This document shows positions 20,126 through 27,245 of a stretch of 50,836 nucleotides of DNA, piece after piece. Origin of the DNA: Pseudomonadota bacterium. Lineage in GTDB: Bacteria; Verrucomicrobiota; Verrucomicrobiia; Limisphaerales; SXTU01. The DNA is taken from NCBI GenBank assembly GCA_009922615.1, contig RFVF01000032.1, positions 1-50,836 on the forward strand. Reading direction: 5' to 3'. Position 1 is the stretch's first letter; each line of letters begins with the position of its first letter. Position numbers and translations under genes: made by a program. A model generated the notes under the pieces. The model worked only from the letters and a program-made list of their open reading frames with translations. It was not told the DNA's origin and made no database searches.

Positions 20126-20964
20126 CGGGGCCGACCCTGCCGCGCTAATAACTCATCAATCCGTTTCTGCACCGTTTCGGGAGCCGGAGAGACCTGTTTC
20201 AAGCGGGCGAAATGGGCTAGGGCGCGGTCCAGATTGCCTGCCCGTTCTTCCAGGTCCGCGAGTTGGGCGAGGATCTGGCCGTAGCCCTGCTTGTCGGGAT
20301 CGGCCTTTCGGGCTTCCTGTTTGAGCCAGCGCTCGATGGCCAGCTCGAGCACGGCGCGGGCGCGGGGGACATCCCGGTCGTTTTCGGCGTAAAGACGGCC
20401 CAATTCGTAGAGAATCTCGTAGCTCTGTGGGTTGGCGCGCAGGCCTTCGCGGAGGAATTGCTCGGCATCGTTGACCTTGTTGAGGCGGTCCCGGAGCCAG
20501 AAGGCGGCGACGGTGTAGGTCTCGACACGCTGCGGGTCCAGTTCGGCGGCGAGGCGGAGCCAAGGCAGGATTTCCCGTTCGTCACCGAAGCGTTCGAGGT
20601 GGCGGTGCTGCGACGGGTGGAAGTGGTTCCCGAAGGCTTCGAGCCAATCACGTGCCGGGGCGGGTTTGGCGTCGTGGTCGTGGTGTTCGTTACCTGCGGA
20701 TTTGATGGATTCCTCGAGGTGCGTTTTGTTTCGGTCCGCCACCTGTGCGAGGTCAAAGACCGAGGGGTAGAACCCGGAATGGAAGTAGGCGTCCGCCTTA
20801 ATGAAGGCATGCATGGCAAAGGCCCGGCGGCTCTCACCCAGCAGGAGATCGAAGACCGAGCCGGTGTCCGGCACCCGTTCCGCCTGCCACACCAGCAACC
20901 GCCCGCCGGTCGCGAGCGCAGTCGCGAAAGCGAGGGCCGCCAGCAGTGCGGGGGCGGGGTTCAT
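20122..20964 (-). CDS. TPR-repeat protein, membrane anchored
   Basis: A 280-residue protein with an N-terminal hydrophobic segment (ALLAALAFATALATGGRLLVW) that could be a signal anchor. The rest is helical with tetratricopeptide-type units, clearest at LRLAAELDPQRVETYTVAAFWLRD, AEQFLREGLRANPQSYEILYELGRLY, ARAVLELAIERWLKQE and LADLEERAGNLDRALAHFARLK. A His-rich stretch (NEHHDHDAK, NHFHPSQHRH) precedes the repeats. It is the third gene of an ABC operon: its ATG follows the permease stop by one base. Probably a scaffold or accessory of that transporter. Confidence 0.82.
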   Translation of the reverse strand: MNPAPALLAALAFATALATGGRLLVWQAERVPDTGSVFDLLLGESRRAFAMHAFIKADAYFHSGFYPSVFDLAQVADRNKTHLEESIKSAGNEHHDHDAKPAPARDWLEAFGNHFHPSQHRHLERFGDEREILPWLRLAAELDPQRVETYTVAAFWLRDRLNKVNDAEQFLREGLRANPQSYEILYELGRLYAENDRDVPRARAVLELAIERWLKQEARKADPDKQGYGQILAQLADLEERAGNLDRALAHFARLKQVSPAPETVQKRIDELLARQGRPR

Positions 20965-20965
20965 G

Positions 20966-21742
20966 TCAGTTCAGTGGCCGTCGCCGGAAGACCAGCCAGG
21001 CGGCGGTCAGAAGAAATGCCGTGTAGGTGGCGGCGTAAAGGATGGCCAATGCCATCACGCCCCCCGGGATGAGATCCCAGTTGTGCGTGATGAGGTCGCG
21101 AACGTCGAACAGCTCGAGGTGCGGAATGACGAAGTAAATCCCATAAAGCAGCGATTGCAGCGGCTCGGCCAGGCCGAGCGCGACTTTGTTCAAATGCCGG
21201 CCCAGCAAGAGAATTCCCGCCACGCAGACGAAGCAGATCGTGCCGTTGGAGGACGGCGCGGCGAACACGATCGAGCCGAGCAAGGTCGCGGCGATGACTA
21301 TTCCCAGCATGAGCCAATGCAGGAAGCCGGCTTGCAGGTAGTTCAACACCGGCCAGTGCTGTTCACGCGACGCGCTGACGACGCCGAAGAACAGGTAGAA
21401 GACCAGCAAGGCCAGCCCGGTGGCCACCCAGCAACCGAGGAACTTGCCCAGCAGAAACTGCGCACGGGTCACGGGCTTGGCCAGCAGCGGGAAGATCGTT
21501 CGTTGCTCGCGCTCCATCGGGATTTGCCGGGCGGTGCAGGTGATGGCGATGACGAGGCTGGCGACCCAGATGAGCAGCAGACAGATTTCCTTGAGATAAC
21601 GGACGATGCTGTGGTCGTTGAACAGGTTGACGCTCCCGGCCATGCCGGTGAGCAGGACCGTGAGGATGAACAGGACGTAGAAGTCTTTGCGCCGGATCAT
21701 TTCCAGCACGACGATTTTGGCGAGGGCCCAGATCGTGTTCAT
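20966..21742 (-). CDS. ABC-2 type permease (NosY/GldF-like)
   Basis: A 258-residue membrane protein. MNTIWALAKIVVLEMIRRKDFYVLF is a typical ABC-2 start, and the cytoplasmic loop with IPMEREQRTIFPLLAKPVTRAQFLLGKFLGC is characteristic of the family. About six hydrophobic helices follow. The start overlaps the ATPase stop by ATGA, so the two are coupled, and the TPR gene begins one base after its stop. ATPase plus one permease would form a homodimeric exporter or a machine acting on membrane-linked proteins; the substrate is unknown. Confidence 0.88.
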   Translation of the reverse strand: MNTIWALAKIVVLEMIRRKDFYVLFILTVLLTGMAGSVNLFNDHSIVRYLKEICLLLIWVASLVIAITCTARQIPMEREQRTIFPLLAKPVTRAQFLLGKFLGCWVATGLALLVFYLFFGVVSASREQHWPVLNYLQAGFLHWLMLGIVIAATLLGSIVFAAPSSNGTICFVCVAGILLLGRHLNKVALGLAEPLQSLLYGIYFVIPHLELFDVRDLITHNWDLIPGGVMALAILYAATYTAFLLTAAWLVFRRRPLN

Positions 21743-22485
21743 GGCTGGAGCGGGTGGCCGATGATCTTGAGAAAGATCTGTTCGAGATTCGCGCCGTGCT
21801 GGCGGAGCAGATCGCTGACCCGGCCTTCCGTCTTGAGTTCGCCTTGATGCAAAATGGCGATGCGGTCACAGACGGTCTCGACCTCGCCCAATTCATGGGA
21901 GGAGAAAAAGACGGTTTTGCCCTCGCTTTTCAGGCGTTGGATGATTTCGCGGACTTTCATGCGGCCGATGGGGTCCAACCCGCTGGTCGGTTCGTCAAGG
22001 ATGAGGAGGTCCGGGTTGTTGATGAGGGCTTGGGCCAGCCCAGCCCGTTGCTGCATCCCTTTGGAGTAGGTTTTGATCTGCCGGGTGCGGGCATGGTCCA
22101 GTTCCACGAGTTTCAACACGGCGTCAATGCGCTGGGTGCGTTCAGCCTTGGGAATCTGAAAGATCTCGGCATAGAAACGAAGGAGTTCCTCCGCTGTGAG
22201 GAATTTGTAGTAGTAGGTTTGCTCGGGGAGGTAGCCGATGCGTTGGCGGGCGATTGGCTCTCGGACATCCACGCCGAACAGCCGCGCGGTGCCGCTCGTG
22301 GGGGGAACAAAGCCCAGCAGGACGTTCATGGTGGAAGTTTTGCCCGCACCATTCGGGCCGAGGAAGCCGAACACCTCGCCTTGAGCCACACGGAGGTTCA
22401 GTCCTCTGACCGCCGTCTTGACCGGATCCCCAACGGCCCGGCTGCGGTATTCCACGCGCAAATTGTCTATCGTCAGCGTTTCCAT
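21739..22485 (-). CDS. ABC transporter ATPase
   Basis: A 248-residue nucleotide-binding subunit. Visible motifs: Walker A GPNGAGKTST (about residues 43-52), Q-loop region LPEQTYYYKFLTAEELLRFYAEIF, signature YSKGMQQRAGLAQAL, Walker B LLILDEPTSGLDP, and H-loop FFSSHELGEVE. The C-terminal extension (LLRQHGANLEQIFLKII) is that of ABC-2/CcmA-like ATPases. First gene of the ATPase-permease-TPR operon; the upstream gap holds a terminator of the pilin gene transcribed in the same direction. Confidence 0.94.
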   Translation of the reverse strand: METLTIDNLRVEYRSRAVGDPVKTAVRGLNLRVAQGEVFGFLGPNGAGKTSTMNVLLGFVPPTSGTARLFGVDVREPIARQRIGYLPEQTYYYKFLTAEELLRFYAEIFQIPKAERTQRIDAVLKLVELDHARTRQIKTYSKGMQQRAGLAQALINNPDLLILDEPTSGLDPIGRMKVREIIQRLKSEGKTVFFSSHELGEVETVCDRIAILHQGELKTEGRVSDLLRQHGANLEQIFLKIIGHPLQP

Positions 22486-22516
22486 CTCAAAATTGGACGG
22501 CCAGTGACGCGGCGCA

Positions 22517-22550
22517 AAACAAAAAGCCGCCCCGCCGGAGCGGTGCGGCC
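22517..22550 (-). terminator. Rho-independent terminator after pilin gene
   Basis: GCCGC-C-CCGC and GCGG-T-GCGGC (22526-22549) pair around a CGGA loop; on the minus strand the stem is followed by TTTTTGTTTT. It ends the 22583-22936 gene before the ABC operon. Confidence 0.85.
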
Positions 22551-22582
22551 TTGATAAACGACGGCTTTTGGCCGCGCAGCGG

Positions 22583-22936
22583 TCAAAGTGTGTGTCCGTT
22601 GCCTGACAAGCTGCAAGTCGGAACTGCGGCCACGCTGGCCCCAGGCGAATAGCTGCCGCCGCCGGGGCAATAAGGCGCGTTGGACCCCTTGAAGTAGGAC
22701 AGCAGGGTGGTGTCGCTCAACGCATAGGTGTCCGTGGACTGTTTTTTGTTTTCCAACGCCCACGTCTGCACCGTGCTGTCAATGACCCGCAGGTTGGCGA
22801 TGCAGGTGTTTTTCTGGGCGGTGGTGCGTGCCTTGATGAAGTTCGGGATGGCGATGGCGGCCAGCAGGCCGATGATTGCCACCACGATCATGATCTCAAC
22901 CAGCGTGAAACCTCGCTTAAGAATTCCTCGGCTCAT
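22583..22936 (-). CDS. Type IV pilin-like / pseudopilin protein (copy 2)
   Basis: A 117-residue prepilin. MSRGILKRG-FTLVE is a type III signal cleaved after Gly by prepilin peptidase, with Glu at mature position 5 and a long hydrophobic helix IMIVVAIIGLLAAIAIPNFIKART. The C-terminal part has WALENKK, TDTYALSDTTLLSYFKGS and a Cys-bounded loop CPGGGSYSPGASVAAVPTCSLSGNGHTL. AAGG lies 7-8 bases before the start. It is about 75-80% identical to the gene 90 bases upstream by eye, so it is a tandem duplicate. No pilus or type II secretion machinery genes are adjacent; either an extracellular fibre or a pseudopilin role is possible. Confidence 0.93.
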   Translation of the reverse strand: MSRGILKRGFTLVEIMIVVAIIGLLAAIAIPNFIKARTTAQKNTCIANLRVIDSTVQTWALENKKQSTDTYALSDTTLLSYFKGSNAPYCPGGGSYSPGASVAAVPTCSLSGNGHTL

Positions 22937-22972
22937 AATGCGCCTTGGTTAAGCGTCTTGGAATGGCGGCAA

Positions 22973-23007
22973 TAAAAAAGGCCTGGAGCATTGCTGCTCC
23001 AAGCCTA
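22973..23007 (-). terminator. Rho-independent terminator between pilin genes
   Basis: On the minus strand AGGCTTGGAGCA and TGCTCCAGGCCT form a stem around GCAA, followed by TTTTTT (bases 22974-22979). It separates the two pilin transcripts. Confidence 0.88.
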
Positions 23008-23026
23008 GATCAGAGCCAGCAGCCAA

Positions 23027-23392
23027 TTACAGCGTGTGACCGCTGCCGGACAAGCTGCATGTCGGCGTGCCCGAGACGGTCGCGCCCGCGCTGTAGGAAC
23101 CGCCGCCAGGGCAGGTGCCGCCACCGGGGAGCACCGAGCCCTTGAGGTAGGCCAGCAGCGTGGTGTCGGTCAGCGCGTAGGTGTCCGTCGCGACCTTCTT
23201 GTTCTCAAGCGCCCACTGCTGGACCGCGCCATCAATCTGCTTGAGGTTGGCGATGCAGGAGTTTTTCTGGGCCGTGGCGCGCGCCTTCACGAAGTTCGGA
23301 ATGGCGATGGCCGCGAGCAGACCGATGATGGCCACCACGATCATGATTTCCACGAGCGTGAAGCCGCTTTTGCGGGTGGTTTGAACTTTCAT
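23027..23392 (-). CDS. Type IV pilin-like / pseudopilin protein (copy 1)
   Basis: A 121-residue prepilin starting MKVQTTRKSG-FTLVEIMIVV; the frame extends upstream but not with coding character. Class III signal, Glu5 and the helix up to IPNFVKARATAQKN are canonical. The C-terminal domain has WALENKKVATDTYALTDTTLLAYLKGS and a disulfide-type loop from CPGGGSYSAG to CSLSGSGHTL. GAAAGG precedes the start by about 9 bases. The gene has its own terminator and a roughly 250-base upstream gap, so it is probably the principal, strongly expressed copy. Confidence 0.94.
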   Translation of the reverse strand: MKVQTTRKSGFTLVEIMIVVAIIGLLAAIAIPNFVKARATAQKNSCIANLKQIDGAVQQWALENKKVATDTYALTDTTLLAYLKGSVLPGGGTCPGGGSYSAGATVSGTPTCSLSGSGHTL

Positions 23393-23531
23393 TTGGTTGC
23401 CTTTCACTGATATGCGGCGTGGACGCGCAGAAGGCGGGTTATAATAATGACTGTCTTGCCCACGTGTTGCTTTCTGCAACCGCAACTTGACCGAACGTAG
23501 CAATCCCAATACCAGTGTCAACGGTGAAAAA

Positions 23532-23589
23532 CATCTTTGGCCCCGCCCGAATCGCGGGGACGAATTGGCAGATTTATTGGCCAAAGATG
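23532..23589. repeat. 58-base element with perfect 11-base terminal inverted repeats
   Basis: CATCTTTGGCC (23532-23542) and GGCCAAAGATG (23579-23589) are perfect inverted repeats. A nested CCCCGC/GCGGGG hairpin lies just inside the left end. It sits between the divergent pilin and tsaC genes, in a 254-base gap that otherwise shows only a GTTGC-AGAAA-GCAAC hairpin (near 23463) and an AT-rich TTATAATAAT (near 23440) that may be part of the pilin promoter. Confidence 0.7.
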
Positions 23590-23646
23590 GAAGGACTCGA
23601 GTGAAGTTGTTGCGTCGTGACCGGCGAATTCCCAAGCTTGGGCACC

Positions 23647-24669
23647 ATGAGCGCTGCGTCGCCCGCTGAAATCCTTGCCACCCACACGCCGGCCTTGTTC
23701 GCCGCAGCGGTGAAACGGGCGGCGGCGCTGTTGCGCGACGGCGAAGTGGTGGCGCTGCCCACGGAAACGGTTTACGGGCTGGCCGCCAACGCCTTGAACC
23801 CGGCAGCCGTGGCCAAAATCTACCAGCTCAAGGGCCGCCCAGCTCACAATCCCATCATCGTTCACGTGGATGGGCTCGACATGGCCCGCGAATGCGTGCG
23901 TGCTTGGCCACCGGGGGCAGATCGGCTGGCCGGAGCCTTTTGGCCGGGGCCGTTGACGCTGGTGCTGCCTCGGTCGCCAAAGATTCCCGAGCTCGTCACG
24001 GCCGGTGGCGACACCGTGGGGGTGCGGTGGCCGCAGCATCCGTTCATGCGAGCGGTCATTCGCGAGTGCGGCTTCCCGCTAGCGGCCCCGAGCGCAAATT
24101 TGTCCAATCAACTTTCCCCAACCAACGCCGACCACGTCTTCAAGCAGCTCGGCAACCAGTTGCGCCTCATCGTGGACGGCGGGCAGGCCAACGTGGGGAT
24201 AGAATCCACCGTGGTGGATTTGACGGTGAGTCCGCCAGCGGTGCTACGCCCGGGGATGATTCACGCGGAATCCCTGGCGGCGGTCTTGGGAACTGCGGAA
24301 TGCGAAACGCGGAATACGGAAGCAGCCCAGGTGCTCCGCAGCCCGGGACAGTTGCCCAAACACTATTCTCCCCAGGCACGACTGCTGGTGCTCTCCTGGC
24401 GGGAGGAAGCGGATTTGCTGCACCAACTCGTGCGTCTCGGTCTGGCCCCGGATCGGGCTTGGGTGCTGGCGCACTCACAGATTCCGCTGGGCGGCGGTTT
24501 CGGCACCGTGTCCGTGATCCCGCATGACGCCGAGGCATATGCGCGGGCGCTTTACGCAGAGCTGCATCGCTGCGATGAGGAAGGGGCCGCCTGCATCGTC
24601 GTGGAGGCCCCGCCTGACACGCCGGAATGGCACGGCATCGCGGATCGGCTGCGGCGCGCTGCAGCTTGA
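23647..24669 (+). CDS. tsaC: L-threonylcarbamoyladenylate synthase (Sua5 type)
   Basis: Makes threonylcarbamoyl-AMP from threonine, bicarbonate and ATP for t6A modification of ANN-decoding tRNAs. The 340-residue protein has the YrdC fold (VALPTETVYGLAANAL, KIYQLKGRPAHNPIIVHV, FWPGPLTLVL, PLAAPSANLSNQLSPT, IESTVVDLT) and a C-terminal Sua5 domain after SPGQLPKHYSP. The long form is therefore Sua5 rather than short TsaC. The interdomain linker contains TAECETRNTE, encoded by a heptamer array. The start at 23647 (MSAASPAEIL) was preferred over a GTG 30 bases upstream. Confidence 0.94.
   Translation: MSAASPAEILATHTPALFAAAVKRAAALLRDGEVVALPTETVYGLAANALNPAAVAKIYQLKGRPAHNPIIVHVDGLDMARECVRAWPPGADRLAGAFWPGPLTLVLPRSPKIPELVTAGGDTVGVRWPQHPFMRAVIRECGFPLAAPSANLSNQLSPTNADHVFKQLGNQLRLIVDGGQANVGIESTVVDLTVSPPAVLRPGMIHAESLAAVLGTAECETRNTEAAQVLRSPGQLPKHYSPQARLLVLSWREEADLLHQLVRLGLAPDRAWVLAHSQIPLGGGFGTVSVIPHDAEAYARALYAELHRCDEEGAACIVVEAPPDTPEWHGIADRLRRAAA
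24295..24322. repeat. In-frame heptamer array in the Sua5 linker
   Basis: Units GCGGAAT, GCGAAAC, GCGGAAT, ACGGAAG. It is the same unit family as the mutS array at 28733-28760 and is read in the same frame: TAECETRNTE here, NAECGMRNAE in MutS. It sits in the linker between the YrdC and Sua5 domains. Confidence 0.8.
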
Positions 24670-24700
24670 AGAGAGCGGCTGGCAGAAGGGTCTGAGACGC

Positions 24701-26245
24701 ATGACGAAGCGAACCAAGTTTGACGCCGCCAGCCCGTTTCTCCAAGCTGCCCGCCTCATGCGAACCCGAGTTGTTTCCGGTCTTGTCACTCTTGCACTGG
24801 TGATCGCGGTGCAGGCACAGACCAATCCGCCCGCTGCCCGCCTGGTCACTCTCGCCGAGTGCATTGAGATGGCCCTCCAGAAGAATCTGGACATTCGCAT
24901 CAGCCGCATCCAACCGACAATCGACCTCTACAACATCGATTCTGCGCGAGGTTACTACGACCTGACACTCAACCTTAACGCCCGGCAAAACTACAACTCC
25001 TCGCCCGGTTCGCCCGATCCCAACAGCGCCCTTTTCGGCAAGAGCAGCCAGACTTACACCGAAAGCTACGGCCCCAGCCTCACCCAGCAGTTGAGCACCG
25101 GCGGTAAAGTCACCCTCAACGGCGACCTTGCCCGCCGCAGCGGTTCCTCCTTCACCAGCTTCAACTACCAGACCGACGCGGGTGTCACCCTCACCCAGCC
25201 GTTGTTGAAAAATTTCTGGATCGACTCGACCCGGCAAACCATCGAGGTGAATCGCCGCACCTTGAAGATGGATGAGCTGGCCCTGCGCAATCAGGTGACC
25301 GCCACGATCGCCAGTGTCCAGCAGGCCTATTACGAACTGATCTACGCCCGGGACAATGTCCGCGTGCAGGAGGCCTCGCTCGCCCTGGCCGAACGCCTTC
25401 TCGCCGAAAACAAACGCCGCGTCGAAGTCGGCGCCCTGGCCCAGCTCGACGAAAAGCAGTCCGAGTCCCAAGTCGCCGCCCGCCGCTCCGACCTGCTCGG
25501 GGCGCGCCGCGACCTTGAAGTGCAGCTGAACACCATCAAGGCCCTCCTCAGCGATGATTTCAGCGCATGGGCGGCGACCACCCTCGAACCAGCGGACAAG
25601 CTCGTGGCCCTGACGCAGCCCTTCAACGTTCAGGACAGTTGGCGCAGCGCCCTGGCCCAGCGGCCCGAACTCCTCTCCGCCAAGGAATCCCTCGAGAAAC
25701 AAAACATCGTCCTGCGTTACAATCACAACCAGCTCTTCCCGCAGCTCGATCTCTCCGTTACCTACGGTCACAACGGCCTGGGCCAGACCCTCGACGGCGG
25801 CCTCAACGGCATCCAGCGCGGGGCCAACCAGTTTTACTCCTACGGCATCGTCCTCAGCTTCCCCTTCAGCAACACCACGGCCAAGAACAACTACAAGGCC
25901 AGCAAACTCACCAAGGAAGTCCTCCTCCTCCAGCTCAAGCAACTCGAGCAAAACATCATCGTCGAAGTGGACAACGCGGTGAAGCAGGCCCGGACCGCCT
26001 ACGAACGCATCGACGCCACCCGCCAAGCCCGGCTCTACGCCGAGGCCGCGCTTGACGCCGAGGAGAAGAAACTCGCCAACGGCAAGAGCACCAGCTTCTT
26101 CGTCCTCCAGCTCCAACGCGACCTCACCGCCGCCCGCTCCGCTGAAATCCGCGCCCTGGCCGATTACAACAAAGCCTTGGCCGCCCTCTCCAAAAGCGAG
26201 GGCACCACCTTGGATAAAGCCAGCCTCGGTTTGCAGTTCAAGTAA
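24701..26245 (+). CDS. TolC-family outer membrane efflux protein
   Basis: A 514-residue protein with a signal peptide (MRTRVVSGLVTLALVIAVQAQT; a closer in-frame start at 24758 is possible) and two OEP repeats. LVTLAECIEMALQKNLDIRISRIQPTIDLYNIDSARG is a typical TolC N-terminus; later long alpha-helical coiled stretches (QASLALAERLLAENKRRVEVGALAQLDEKQSE and NAVKQARTAYERIDATRQARLYAEAALDAEEKKL) form the periplasmic tunnel. It would supply the outer-membrane channel of an exporter. No pump genes adjoin it, unlike the TolC at 36099, so it may serve pumps elsewhere. It lies 31 bases after tsaC. Confidence 0.9.
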   Translation: MTKRTKFDAASPFLQAARLMRTRVVSGLVTLALVIAVQAQTNPPAARLVTLAECIEMALQKNLDIRISRIQPTIDLYNIDSARGYYDLTLNLNARQNYNSSPGSPDPNSALFGKSSQTYTESYGPSLTQQLSTGGKVTLNGDLARRSGSSFTSFNYQTDAGVTLTQPLLKNFWIDSTRQTIEVNRRTLKMDELALRNQVTATIASVQQAYYELIYARDNVRVQEASLALAERLLAENKRRVEVGALAQLDEKQSESQVAARRSDLLGARRDLEVQLNTIKALLSDDFSAWAATTLEPADKLVALTQPFNVQDSWRSALAQRPELLSAKESLEKQNIVLRYNHNQLFPQLDLSVTYGHNGLGQTLDGGLNGIQRGANQFYSYGIVLSFPFSNTTAKNNYKASKLTKEVLLLQLKQLEQNIIVEVDNAVKQARTAYERIDATRQARLYAEAALDAEEKKLANGKSTSFFVLQLQRDLTAARSAEIRALADYNKALAALSKSEGTTLDKASLGLQFK

Positions 26246-26280
26246 CCCCGCCTCGCCTCCGTCGCCGTTTCCACGCACCC

Positions 26281-27024
26281 ATGAAAGCAGTCATCCTCGC
26301 CGCCGGCAAAGGCACGCGCATGCGTGACCTCACCAACGAAATCCCCAAGCCCATGCTGAAGGTCAATGGCCGGCCCATCCTCCAGCACATCGTCGAAGGC
26401 CTCCTCAGCGTCGGCATCCGTGACTTCTGCATCATCACCGGCTGGCACGCCGAAGTCGTCGAAAGCTTCTTCGGCGACGGCTCCGCCTTCGGTGCGCGCA
26501 TCAGCTACGTCCGCCAAGTCGTCCAAGACGGCACCGGCAAAGCCCCCGAGCTCGCCAAAAACTTCGCCGGCCACGAACCCTTCCTCCTCACCTACGGCGA
26601 CATCCTCGTCAAACCTGAAACCTACGCCGCCATGCTCCAACGCTGGCACGGCGGCAAGTTCTCCGGCCTCGTCACCGTCACCGGCAGCGAAGACGTCACC
26701 AAAGGCGGCCTCTTCTTCTTCGACGCGAACTTCTGCCTCCAGCACCTCGTGGAGAAACCCAGCGCCGCGCAACTCGCCGACCTCCGCGCGCAAGGCTGGC
26801 TCAAACCCGGTGAAACCGCGTGGTATAACGCCGGCATCTACCTCTTCGACCCCGTGCTCTTCGACTTCACCGCGAAGCTGGAAAAATCCCCGCGCGGTGA
26901 ATACGAACTCACCGACGCCCTCACCGCCATGCTCGCCGCGCGCCACCAATTGGCCGGTCTGCAAATCGCCGGCCGCTGGGTGGACGTGCGCGATCCCGAA
27001 GTGCTCGCCTCCTTGCAGGAATAG
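26281..27024 (+). CDS. Sugar-phosphate nucleotidyltransferase
   Basis: A 247-residue NTP-transferase. MKAVILAAGKGTRMRDLTNEIPKPML contains the GxGTRM nucleotide loop and the catalytic Lys; LLTYGDILV and EKPSAAQL are further sugar-nucleotide binding motifs, and WYNAGIYLFDP and RWVDVRDPEVL complete the fold. It should join NTP and a sugar-1-phosphate to make an NDP-sugar in the cytoplasm; which sugar is not clear (glucose-1-phosphate or N-acetylglucosamine-1-phosphate types are both possible). No acyltransferase repeat domain is present. It follows the TolC gene by 35 bases in the same direction. Confidence 0.9.
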   Translation: MKAVILAAGKGTRMRDLTNEIPKPMLKVNGRPILQHIVEGLLSVGIRDFCIITGWHAEVVESFFGDGSAFGARISYVRQVVQDGTGKAPELAKNFAGHEPFLLTYGDILVKPETYAAMLQRWHGGKFSGLVTVTGSEDVTKGGLFFFDANFCLQHLVEKPSAAQLADLRAQGWLKPGETAWYNAGIYLFDPVLFDFTAKLEKSPRGEYELTDALTAMLAARHQLAGLQIAGRWVDVRDPEVLASLQE

Positions 27025-27111
27025 CTGCATCCCGTAGCCGACGGCGCAAGTCAGCCAGCGAGTTCGACAACCGGGCGCGTCGCGCTTCAGCCCAGAGCGG
27101 AAGGTGGAACT

Positions 27112-27150
27112 CCCTGCCATCATCATGGCAGGGCCTTGCTGTGCAAGGCC
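27112..27150. repeat. Two adjoining hairpins after the nucleotidyltransferase gene
   Basis: CCCTGCCAT-CATC-ATGGCAGGG (27112-27133) and GGCCTTG-CTGTG-CAAGGCC (27132-27150) are perfect stems sharing two bases. There is no T-tract. They lie in the 221-base convergent gap before mutS; the rest of that gap shows nothing recognisable. Confidence 0.6.
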
Positions 27151-27245
27151 TCGGTTAGCAGATGGTGAGCATGTCTATTCGGGTATCGAATTGCGACTGG
27201 CCGCCTCTTGTTTGCCCACAACCAACTGGCCAGATTTACAAGCAA

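Noticed and set aside
24167..26278. 703-codon minus-strand open frame opposite sua5 and the TolC-family gene
   Set aside because: Gly/Val/Glu-rich antisense product; the sense strand encodes clear family motifs.
27112..27150. Intrinsic terminator for the nucleotidyltransferase gene
   Set aside because: Stems are good but there is no T-tract on either strand.
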